Positions 44,754 through 55,774 of a DNA stretch of 64,000 bases are shown piece after piece. Location of the stretch: the NCBI GenBank assembly GCA_028826165.1, contig JAPDFW010000071.1, forward strand, positions 310,001-374,000. The letters run 5' to 3'. The notes under the pieces were generated by a model. It was not told the origin of the DNA, ran no database searches, and saw only the letters and a list, made by a program, of their open reading frames with translations. The DNA comes from Anaeramoeba ignava. Lineage: Eukaryota; Metamonada; Anaeramoebidae. A program made the translations under genes and the position numbers. Position 1 is the stretch's first letter. Every line of letters starts with the position of its first letter.

Positions 44754-47700
44754 ATGGCAAATAGAGTTGAAAGAGCAGAAGATTTTTTAAAAAAAATATC
44801 GAAAAACCGAACAACTTCAATATCAGAAAGATTACAAAAAAGAAGACAATTAAGTACAAAACTTGGAGCACAATCAAAAAAACGGACAAATGTTCTAGAA
44901 AAATTAAAACAAATGTCACAAGAAAATCAAGAAGAAGTAAAAGAAGAAGTTAAAAAAGAAGTAAAAGAAGAAGTTAAAAATCAAAATCAAAGTCAAAATC
45001 AAAATCAAAGTCAAAATCAAAGTCAAAATAAAATTCAAAATCAAAATCAAAATCAAAATCAAAGTCAAAATAAAATTCAAAATCAAAATCAAAATCAAAG
45101 TCAAAATCAAAATCAAAATCAAAATCAAAATCAAAATCAAAATCAAAATCAAAATAAAATTCCAAATCAAAATCCAAATCAAAATCAAAATCAAAATCAA
45201 AATAAAATTCCAAATCAAAATCAAAATCAAAATCAAAATAAAATTCCAAATCAAAATCAAAATCAAAATCAAAATCAAAATCAAAATCAAAATCAAAATC
45301 AAAATCAAAATCAAAATCAAAATCAAAATCAAAACCAATTTAAAAATCAATTTAAAAATCTGTTAAATAATCAACTTCAAAATCAATTGCAAAATCAACC
45401 GACACAAATCAAAAATCAACAAAAAAAAAGTCCACAACAACAAAGAAAATCACCAACACAAAATACAAAACAAACCCCTCCAAAAAATAGAATAGGAAGA
45501 TTTTCTGATCGTAATAAAAAAATGAAAAGTTTAGAAAGATTACAACAAATGTCAAAAGAAGTTGAACAAGTACAAAGTCAAAAAGAAATAGAAGAAAATG
45601 AAAGAATCCAAAAAGAAAAAGAAAAAGAAGAAAATGAAAGAATTCAAAAAGAAAAAGAAAAAGAAGAAAATGAAAGAAAAGAAAAAGAAGAAAATGAAAG
45701 AATTCAAAAACAAAAAGAAAAAGAAGAAAATGAAAGAAAAGAAAATGAAAGAAAAGAAAAAGAAGAAAATGAAAGAATTCAAAAAGAAAAAGAAAAAGAA
45801 GAAAATGAAAGAAAAGAAAAAGAAGAGAGAGAAAGAAAAGAAAAAGAAAAACAAGCAAATGCTCAAAGAGTTATATCAAAACAAGAGAAATTTTTTGGAG
45901 TCAATAAAACGGAAATTGAAAAAACACTTCCAAACTTAAAACCTCAACAACCCCAAAAAACAACCGAAACTCCAATAGAGAAGCCCATAACCCCACAGAA
46001 AGTTGAAACACCACAACCAGTCGAAAAAGAATCCAAAACGAAAGAAATCCAACAAGAGGATTCAACAGAGAAAACAGAAAAGGAAGAAAAAGAAGAAATT
46101 GATCCCAAAGATTGGCTTTCATATGCAATGAAAAAACACCCAGAAATCCTTGCACTTCGTGAGACAACTCGTCCTCTTCAACAATGCCAAAGGTTCGTTT
46201 ACTTTACAAGAATTTATCCAAGAAATATTTATTGAAAAAACTAAATTGATTCTTCTTCTCTTTTTTTTTGAATTGGAAATTTTTTTAAAAAAAACATTTT
46301 TTTTTCTCATTTAGTTTTGGACGCTTATTTGAACTTTCATATACAGAGGCCAAGGAAACATTAACAAGAGAAGATATTATGCAATTGATTCTCCAGCATT
46401 TTGCGTTTAAAGGTTATAAAGAATCGAAACAAGTTTTTGAAGAAGAACAAGATCTTTATTTCCAATATCCACCAGAAAAAAAAAGCATATTAACAAGTCT
46501 TGTTTGCATTGCGCTCAAAGATTTGAACACCTTGTGGGATTTGGATTACGATGAACAGACTGATTACGACGATCCTGAAGTCATGAATCTTTTTAATTAT
46601 CCAGGATTAATGTAAGTTTTTTTTCGAAAATTTTTTTTTTCTTTTTTTTCATCCTCATGATATTTGCTTCAAATCAATTCGTAAACTCGATCTCATTTGA
46701 ATAACAATCGATGAGAAAACAACTATTTGGAAAGCGAATTCATGAGTCAAAAGAAATGAATTATTTTTTGTTTTATTGAGAAAATTAATGATATAATTAT
46801 ATTTATTTTTGGACAACAATTTAGAGCTGAAGATCAACAACAAGAAGACGTTCCAATTTGGCAAGATGAGCCAGAAGCCGATAGCAATTTAGTTCTGAGC
46901 GAAGATAAGAGTATTTAATAAAAACTTCAATTTGATTTTTTTGAATTAAAATTTCAATTCAAAATTAAATTTAATTTTTTCAATCAATTTTTTTAATATA
47001 AAATCTCTTTTTCAAGAACATGTAAAGGCAGCCACGCTCAATAAATTGATTGAGAGATTAGCAAGCGACAAGGTGAATGATCTGAAATACACACAAGCGT
47101 TTTTGATGACTTATCAATCATTTGCGTCACCAGAAAAACTACTTGCGAAATTAATTGAGCGATTTAACGTACCAAATATGCCTGAAATGGAAGAGAAAGA
47201 ATATTCGACTTTCAAGCGAACAATTCAGCTCCGAGTTTACAACGTAATCAAGACGTGGATCGACAAGCATTTCAGCGATTTTAATCCGAAAACATTAAGA
47301 GATCTTGGATCCTTTATTGACAATCAATTGGCAATTGATTACGACAAACTGGCAAAGCAACTGCGACTTGCAGTAAACAAAAAGGAGAGCGGAAAAGAAG
47401 AGGTTCAAGAAACACTTATAATCCAACCTGGAATGGAGCCCAAAGTTCCAAAAAACATTTTCAGTCCCAAGCTGTCAATTTTTGACATCGATGAAGAAGA
47501 ACTTGCGAAACAAATGAGCTTGCTTGAGTCTCATATGTACATCCAAATCCAGCCAAAAGAACTTCTCAATCTCGCCTGGAGCAAACCGAAGCTCCGGCAC
47601 CGCTCGCCAAATGTTCTTGATATGATCCACCAATTCAATAAGATTTCACAGTGGGTCACGACATCCATAGTAACCGCCCAGAAGCTCAGAGATAGGTCGC

Positions 47701-48209
47701 GGCTCCTCACTCGATTCATCAAGCTTATGGAGCATCTCTTTGCTTTGAATAACTTCAACGGACTAATGAGCGTTATTGCTGGACTGAATGACTCTTCAAT
47801 TTACCGTTTAAAACACACTTGGGATGACATTCCAAGACGTTCTAAAGAGGTTTTCGATGATCTTCTTGATAAAATGTCCGCTCAGCAGTCGTACAAGAAA
47901 TACAGAGATCTTATCCACAAGATAAATCCGCCTTGTGTTCCCTATTTGGGTGTTTATTTGACAGATTTAACTTTTATTGAGGAAGGCAATAAAGATCTTC
48001 TTGGAAAATTAATTAATTTTTCTAAAAGAAAACTTATTTCTGACGTGATTCTTGAGGTTCAACAATACCAACAAATTAAATATCCCTTTCAACCTGTTGC
48101 GCAAATTCAAAACTTGTTTGAAAAACTTCATTTGATGTCTTCTCAAGAATGCTATAATTTGTCTCTTAATATTGAACCAAGAGATGCTGATCGTTCAAAG
48201 ATTCAATAA
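44754..48209 (+). CDS. Ras guanine-nucleotide exchange factor with LisH motif
   Basis: Four exons: 44754-46192, 46315-46611, 46825-46910, 47017-48209 (phases 2, 2, 1), 1004 residues. Residues 1-60 are basic coiled coil (RVERAEDFLKKISKNRT). About 75-205 is an (NQ)n run and about 280-365 a charged (KEKEEN)n helix. A LisH motif lies at about 493-525 (LTREDIMQLILQHFAFKGYK then ESKQVFEEE). The REM/RasGEFN domain starts near 608 (TLNKLIERLASDKVNDLKYT; AFLMTYQSFASPEKLLAKL), and the Cdc25-type catalytic domain occupies about 765-1000 (FNKISQWVTTSIV, FNGLMSVIAGLNDSSIYRLK, PCVPYLGVYLTDLTFIEEGN). It would activate a Ras/Rap GTPase by nucleotide exchange. LisH-RasGEF fusions are also known in Dictyostelium. 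The catalytic exons have noticeably higher GC than the rest of the gene. Confidence 0.9.
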
Positions 48210-48986
48210 TTTTCTTTTTCATTTTCATTTTCTTTTTCATTTTCTTTTTCTTTTTTCTTTTTTCTTTTCTTGATTTGATTTGATGTTTTTTTTTTGAAAG
48301 AAAGAAAAAACAAAAAATAAAAGAAATTCAAAATAAATAATCAATTTAATTAATTAAAAATAAATAATATAAATTTATTAAAATAATTAAAATAAATAAT
48401 TTAAATTCATTAAAAAAATCAAAATAAATTTATTAAAATAATCAAAATAAATTTATTAAAAATAATCAATTTAAATTTATTAAAATAATCAATATAAATT
48501 TATTAAAAATAAAAAGGAATAAATTTTGTTCCACTTTTTTTATTTCATTTTCATTTTAATTTTTAATTAATTTATTTTAATTTTTGAATTTAATTTATTA
48601 AATAAATCAAAATAAATTTATTAAAAATAATCAATTTAAATTTATTAAATAAAATGGAATAAATTTTGTTCCACTTTTTTTATTTCATTTTCATTTTCAT
48701 TTTTAATTAATTTGTTTTAATTTTTGAATTTAATTTATTAAATAAAAAGGAATAAATTTATTAAATATAATCAATTTAAATTTATTAAATAAAATGGAAT
48801 AAATTTTGTTCCACTTTTTTTATTTCATTTTCATTTTCATTTTTAATTAATTTTTGTTTTAATTTTTGAATTAAATTTTTTATTTTAATTTAATTAAAAA
48901 ATAAAAAATTAAAAATTAAAATTAAAATTAAAATTAATCAAAAATAACCCAAAAGATTAAAAGAATTATAAAAAAAAAAAACAACA
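48210..48986. repeat. 140-bp tandem repeat between convergent genes
   Basis: About 2.6 copies of a 140-base unit beginning ggaataaattttgttccac at 48516, 48656 and 48796, embedded in ttattaaaataatc repeats. The unit start holds an inverted GGAAT..ATTCC-like arm around aaatttt. The region separates the 3' ends of the RasGEF and RA-PH-CH genes. No open frame is present. Confidence 0.75.
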
Positions 48987-51900
48987 TTAACCAATAAACT
49001 TTTTCAAAAGAAAACAATAAGTCATCAAAGATCTTTCATCAGGTTTTTCTTTCAAATCATTTGGGTCAATTAATTCAGGAACAGAAAAAGAATTTTTAGC
49101 ATTTGAAAAAACTTGTGCAAGAATTTGAAGAGGATCAGAATTTGCAAGAGAATTAGGAGAAGGCAATTTGCTATTAGCAGAATGTAGTATTGCAGTAAGA
49201 ACAATTCCATTTTGAAAAGATGTATCAAAATTCTCAACGGTTTTTTTAAAACCAATTGAAGAAACTTTTTTTTGAACCCATTGAAGTAAGTCAGTTCTTG
49301 AAACCCCTTTGTTTTCAATTTGGTAAATAAGACCCCATATAAGAGGCATAATAACTTTGATCCTGCCATCCATAACATCCTCTTCGCTTGTTGACGGCAC
49401 CTTTACTTGTTGTTGTTTTAAAAATCCAAAAACCATGCTTAAATTATCCATTTTATGCATAACAGAAATTGGTTTTGGATGAATCTTTCCAACACTTAAA
49501 CCGCTTATACTTTCAATTACTTTCGCTAATACAACTCCATCACTTAAATCCTTTTCAAGTTGTTCCACTCTTTTTCCTCCAAAATTTATTTGATCTAAAT
49601 GATAATTTATCCATTTTATAAATGTTGATTTTTGCATTTTTGCTTGTTGTTGTCGAAGTTTTGCTGCTGCTTGCATTCGGCTACGATTCCCTTGTAATCC
49701 TCCTCCTCCTCCTCCTAATAATGCCATTGCTAATGCTTTTCGTGGATCTTTCGGTGCTCCTGTACTGATTACTCTTCCCTTTATATCTCTATTTTAATTT
49801 TATAAATGAATTTTAATTTTAATTTTAATTTTAATTTTAATTTTAATTTTAATTTTAATTTTAATTTTTAATTTGTAAATGAATTTTAATTTTAATTTTA
49901 ATTAATTTTAATTTAAATTAATTTTAATTTTAATTTTAATTTTAATTTTAATTTTAATTTTAATTTTAATTTTAATTTGTAAATGAATATTAATTTTAAT
50001 TTTAAATATTAATTTTAATTTTAATTTTAATTTTAATTTTAATTTTAATTTTAATTTTAATTTTAATTTTAATTTATATTTTAATTTTAATTTTAATTTT
50101 AATTTTAATTTTAATTTTAATTTTAATTTTAATTTTAATTTTAATTTTAATTTTATTTTTAATTTAATTTTAATTTTAAATTTAATTTTAATTTTATAAA
50201 TGAATTTTAATTTTATAAATGAATTTTAATTTATAAATGAATTTTAATTTGAATTTTAATTAATAAACCTAAACCAAGAATCAACTTCTTCTAAATTTTC
50301 ACAAGAAATTAAAGATTCTTCTCCATTCATTGCTATAATTGAAACTGATTTTTCTTTGTTTTGATACATTTGTTTCATATTTACAGTCGCATTTAAAAGA
50401 CTAATATTTCCACTTGCATTTGTTGTATTAAAATTATAAAAATAATAAATTCGATTTCCTTGAATTGATAAATATGCTTTTTTCCAATTTTGATTTTCAA
50501 AATCAAATTTAAGAATAAATCCAGTTCTATCTCCTCTAATTTCTAAAACTGCAAGATCTTGATTTTGTGATTTTTCTGGTTTCTTTTAATTTATAAATGA
50601 ATTTTAATTTAAATTTGTAAATGAATTTTAAATTTATAAATGAATTTTAATTTTAATTTTAATTTAATTTTAATTTATAAATCAATTTTAATTTTAATTT
50701 TAATTTTAATTTATAAATGAATTTTAATTTTAATTTATAAATCAATTTTAAATGAATTTTAATTTTAATTTTAATTTTAAATGAATTTTAATTTTAATTT
50801 ATAAATGAATTTTAAATAAATTTTAAATGAATTTTAAATGAATTTTAATTTATAAATCAATTTTAATTTTAATTTTAATTTTAATTTATAAATGAATTTT
50901 AATTTTAATTTTAAATGAATTTTAATTTGTAAATGAATTTTAATTTATAAATGAATTTTAAATGAATTTTAATTTAATTTTAAATTTGTAAATGAATTTT
51001 AATTTATAAATATACTTTAATTGGATCTGGAAGTCGAGGTGGTTCAATTGATTTTGAAACATAAGATTTAACTTCCGAATTAGTATTCATCGAAATATTT
51101 TCTTGGTGTTTTTGTTGTTCTTGCTGTTCTTGATTCATTTCTCTTTGGATTGAATCAGCTCTTTTTCTTGACATATAAGTACCTCTAAAATAAATAGTTT
51201 CTCTTGAAGGAATATTAGTTTCATTGTCTCTAAAAAGATATTTTGGATCAACCGAATTCATTTCTGATTCTTTTGCTAAATTCATCAAGTTTTCATCATC
51301 TTCACATAATCGAACATGATCATCTATTTGCTCAAATAACGCAAATTCATTAAACGCTCCAAGTCGTATTTTTTGACTCACAATTTCAACTGCTTGTCGA
51401 CAAGTTGTATCTTTTGTGATTTTTAGGGTTTTATAAGAACCATCTTCAAAATATATTTTAATTATCATTTTTTCAGTGTTGACAAGCATGTTTTTCTCCA
51501 CAATTTCGCTTTTTTTTTTGAACACAAATCGGCAAAAATCTCCTTCTTTATCTTCCCATCGACTTCTTATAAACCACACTTTTAACTCGTTTTCAAGCAG
51601 TCTTTCTTGCGCTCCTTTTTTCTCAATTACTACATATTCTTCATCTGGTAAAATGTGGCATTTTTTGATTATTTTTTGTTTCAAATCTTCGATCGTGTCG
51701 TTTTCCGTTAACGGAATTGTATGAAATGTTCCATCTTCATAAAAAACTCGAACAATTCGGCTTTTCATTTTTTGTAGTTCTTCATCATTCACTTGTTTTT
51801 CTACTTGTTTCTGTTTGTCAATAATAGGCGAAGGATTTTGATTTTGATTTTGATTTTGATTTTGATTTTCATTTTTCGGTTTTTTTTCATTTTTCGGTTT

Positions 51901-54325
51901 TTTCGGTTTTTTTGGTTTTTTCGGTTTTTCTTTTATTGTTTCTTTGCTTTGATTTTCAACCGCATTTGGTTTTGGATTCAATTGCGGTTTTTGACCGCTC
52001 ATTTGCATTTTTAATGAATTTACAAATAAATTTCCTTGAGAAATATTTGATTTATTATGTGTTGGTAATCTTCTTGGTTTTTTAGAAGGTCGAGCAACTT
52101 TTTTAACAGGTATTAATCGATCATTTTTACTTGATATCTTCTCAATTTCTTGTGTGTTTTTTTTGGATGTTTGTCTTTTGGGTCTTCTAATAGGAACTTT
52201 TTTTTGTGTTTGTTTTTCTTGCTCAATTTTCTCTTGTGCTTCTTTATTTTTGACTGCTTGATTTTGAATTGCCTGATTTAATGATTGTTGGAAATTTAAT
52301 GGCATTCCTGTATTTTTCATAGGTTTGGGTATTTTGTTTTGATTATCTGTTTGTCCAAAACTTGGTTTGTTTGGTTGATTTTGTGGACTTATTTTCGGTT
52401 GAAAAGGTTTTGGTGGTTTTATATTTGGTTTGTTTGGTTTTTGTTCATTTTGTTGTGGTTTGATTTGAGGATTTTCAGTTGGTTTTGGTGGTTTAAATTT
52501 TGGTAATTTTGGTAATTTTTGATTTTGATTTTGAATTGGATTTTGATTTCCAATATTTGATGATAATTGGTTTGGTGATTTTGGTTTTTGGATATTTGGT
52601 AATTCATTTGGTGATTTTGGTTTTTGAATATTTGGTAATTCATTTGGTGATTTTGGTATTTGTGGTTTTTGTGGTTTAAATTTTGGTAAATTTTGATTTT
52701 GATTTTGAATTGGATTTTGATTTCCAATATTAGGTGATAATTGATTTGGTGATTTTGGTTTTGGCGATAAATCAGGTGGTTTTGTTTCAATTGGAGAAAT
52801 ATTTCCTTTCATTTGTGTATATGGAGATACTGGTCTTGGTGGTTTTTGGAATGTCTTATTTTCAGTTGGTTTTGGTGGTTTAAATTTTGGTAAATCTGGT
52901 AATTTTTGATTTTGATTTTGAATTGGATTTGGAATTGGATTTTGGATTGGATTTTGAATTGGATTTTGAATTTGATTTTGATTTTGATTTTGAATTGGAT
53001 TTTGATTTTGATTTTGATTTTGATTTTGAATTGGATTTTGATTTTGATTTGGATTTTGATTTTGATTTTGAATTGGATTTGGATTGGATTTTGATTTTGA
53101 TTTTGATTTTGAATTGGTGATTTTGGTTTTGGTGATAAATCAGGTGATTTTGTTTCAATTGGAGAAATATTTCCTTTCATTTGTGTATATGGAGATACTG
53201 GTCTTGTTGGTTTTTGAAATGTCTTATTTTCAGTTGGTTTTGGTGGTTTAAATTTTGGTAAATCTGGTAATTTTTGATTTTGAATTGGATTTTGATTTTG
53301 TAATGTTGGTGATTGTGGTTTTGATGGCTTATTAAATGTTATTGGTGGCGTTCCTGTTGGTTTTGGTGGTGGTTTTGGTGCTTCTATTTCTTTTGTTTCA
53401 TTTTCAGGTTGTGAAATTGTTGAAGTATTATCAATTGGTTTTTGTGGTGATCTTGGTGGTGAATCAAATGTTCGAGTTTGATTTGGTGGTTTAGGTGGTT
53501 TGAATTTTGGAACACGAGGCATTTGGGGTTTTTTTTCTTTTTCATTTTTTGAGATGATTTTAATAATTTAAATAATTTAAATAATTTTAATAATTTTAAT
53601 AATTTTAATAATTTTAATAATTTTAATAATATAATTTTAATAATTTAAATAATTTAAATAATTTTAATAATTTAAATAATTTTAATAATTTTAATAATTT
53701 AAATAATTTAAATAATTTTAATAATTTAAATAATTTTAATAATTTAAATAATTTTAATAATTTTAATAATTTAAATAATTTTAATAATTTAAATAATTTT
53801 AATAATTTAAATAATTTTAATAATTTTAATTATTTAAATAATTTTAATAATTTTAATTATTTATATAATTTTAATAATTTTAATTATTTTAATTTATATA
53901 ATAATTTTAATAATTTATATAATTTTAATAATTTTAATAATTTAAATAATTTTAATAATTTTAATAATTTAAATAATTTTAATAATTTATAATCAGTAAT
54001 TTAATTTACCAATTTCTTCATTTTTTTGATTTGTGTTAATATTTGTTTCTGTTAAATTTTGGTCAACATTCCCACCATTTTTTTCGTTACTAGAATTAGG
54101 GGAATGAGGTTCATTTTGAAAAGAATCAATTTGTTTTTGATTTTGAGGAAGATCCTTTCGATTTAAATTTTCAAGTATTTTTGGAACTGCACTTTTTTTT
54201 CTTGGCATAGGTCTTTTGTGTCCGAGTTTTGCAAATATATCTTGCTTTTCATTATTTGTATTTTTTTCTTTTTCGTCATCCTGTTTTTTTTGGTTTCTTA
54301 ACCATGGAGGAGTATAATTTTGCAT
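48987..54325 (-). CDS. Proline-rich RA-RA-PH-CH-CH adaptor (MRL-like), one frameshift
   Basis: Four exons: 54325-54010, 53536-51016, 50582-50269, 49788-48987; about 1317 residues. The N-terminus (MQNYTPPWLRNQ) and a long Pro/Lys/NQ region (PKFKPPKPTEN, KPPKPFQPKISP) would bind SH3/profilin-type partners. Two Ras-association-like ubiquitin folds follow: RIVRVFYEDGTFHTIPLTEN and MIIKIYFEDGSYKTLKITKD, then YLFRDNETNIPSRE. Exon 3 is a PH domain (GFILKFDFENQNWKKAYLSI ... EEVDSWFR). Exon 4 carries two calponin-homology domains (FIKWINYHLDQINFG; LLQWVQKKVSSIGF), an actin-binding module. RA-PH resembles Mig10/RIAM/lamellipodin; the CH pair is extra. Total length is one base short of frame: the NQ repeat has TT instead of TTT at 53084-53085. 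A 368-bp tandem duplication lies within exon 2. Probably links Ras/Rap and phosphoinositides to actin. Confidence 0.8.
49789..50268 (-). repeat. Intron 3 of the RA-PH-CH gene, (TTTTAA)n array
   Basis: The intron between the PH and CH exons: long ttttaa runs on the plus strand with occasional tataaatgaa spacers. Sense donor AG|GTTTAT, acceptor AAAATAG. Confidence 0.8.
50583..51015 (-). repeat. Intron 2 of the RA-PH-CH gene, (TTTATAAATGAATTTTAA)n
   Basis: Units ataaatgaattttaa and taaatcaattttaa alternate throughout the 433-base intron between the RA and PH exons. Sense donor AAA|GTATAT, acceptor TTAAAAG. Confidence 0.8.
52720..53270 (-). repeat. Internal tandem duplication, offset 368 bp, in exon 2 of the RA-PH-CH gene
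   Basis: The segment encoding KFKPPKPTENKTFQKP through PVSPYTQMKGNISPIE occurs twice, at about 53270-53110 and 52890-52740, with few substitutions (KSPDLSPKPK against KPPDLSPKPK). An NQ/PIQ repeat separates the copies and holds the frameshift. Confidence 0.75.
53537..54009 (-). repeat. Intron 1 of the RA-PH-CH gene, (TAATTTTAATAATTTAAA)n
   Basis: Units aataattttaataatttaa fill the intron between exons 1 and 2. Sense donor ATTG|GTAAAT, acceptor AAAAAG. The joined exons read EEIEKKPQMPRVPKF. Confidence 0.75.
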
Positions 54326-55774
54326 TTTTTTTTTTTGCTTATTATTTATTTAATAAAAAAAATTTTAAAAAAAAAAAGGAGAAAAATGAAAAAAAAATTT
54401 GTTTTTAAAATAAAAATAAAAATAAAATTTTTAACTTCTTTATTTCCATTTTAATCAATTTTAGTAATCAAATTAATTTAAAATTTAATTCAATTTAATT
54501 CAATATTTAATTCAATATTCAATTTAAATCAATTCAATATTTAATTCAATATTTAATTCAATTCAATATTTAATTCAATATTTAATTCAATATTCAATTC
54601 AATTCAATATTTAATATTTAATTCAATTTAATATTTAATTCAATTTAATATTTAATTCAATTCAATTCAATTCAATTTAATTCAATTTAATTCAAATTCA
54701 ATTCAATATTTAATTCAATTCAATATTTAATAATTCAATTCAATATTTAATTCAATATTTAATTTAATTTATTATTTAATCCAAAATCAATTCAAATATT
54801 CAATTCAATTTTAATATTTAATTTAATTCAATATTTAATTCAATTCAATATTTAATTTATTCAATTTAATATTTAATTCATTCAATTCAATATTTATTTA
54901 AATATTTAATTTAATTCAATTCAATTCAATTCATTCCAATATTTAATTTAATATTTAATTCAATATTTAATTCAATATTTAATTCAATATTTAATTTAAT
55001 TTTAATTCAATATTTAATTCAATATTTAATTTAATTCAATATTTAATTCAATATTTAATTTTATTTAATTCAATATTTAATTCATATTTAATGAATTCAA
55101 TATTTAATCCAAATCAATTCAATATTTAATCCAAATTTAATTCAAATTTCAATATTTAATATTTCCATTCAATTCAATTCAATATTTAATTTAATATTTA
55201 ATTCAATATTTAATTCAATTCAATATTTTATATTTATTCAATATTTAATTCAATATTTAATATTTATATTCAATTTAATTCAATATTTAATTCAATTCAA
55301 TTTAATTTCAATTTAATTTAATTCAATTCAATATTTAATTTCAATTCAATATTTAATTTAATATTTATTTTAATTCAATATTCAATTCAATTCAATTCCA
55401 ATATTTAATTTCAATATTTAATTCAATTTAATAATATTTTAATTTAATTCAATATTTAATTCAATTCAATTCAATATTTAATTCAATATTTAATTCAATT
55501 TAATACAATATTTAATCCAAATCAATTCAATTTAATATTTAATTCAATATTCAATTCAATTCAATATTTAATCCAAATCAATTCAATTTAATATTCAATT
55601 CAATTCAATTCAATATTCAATTTAATTCAATATTTAATTTAATTCAATATTCAATATTTAATTCAATATTTAATTCAATATTTAATTCAAATTCAATATT
55701 TAATTCAATATTTAATTTAATTCAATATTCAATATTTAATTCAATTTAATTCAATTTAATATTTAATATTCAAA
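54326..55774. repeat. 1.4 kb intergenic (TTCAATATTTAA)n array
   Basis: From about 54480 to 55770 the sequence is caatatttaattcaattcaat units with variable unit length. It lies between the RA-PH-CH start and the 3' end of the ankyrin-BTB gene. The first 150 bases next to the RA-PH-CH start are homopolymeric and presumably promoter. No gene or RNA is visible. Confidence 0.8.

Noticed and set aside
44916-45350. Leu/Ile/Phe or Asp/Phe repeat frames opposite the RasGEF NQ tract
   Set aside because: Complement of the (CAAAAT)n coding repeat of the RasGEF gene.
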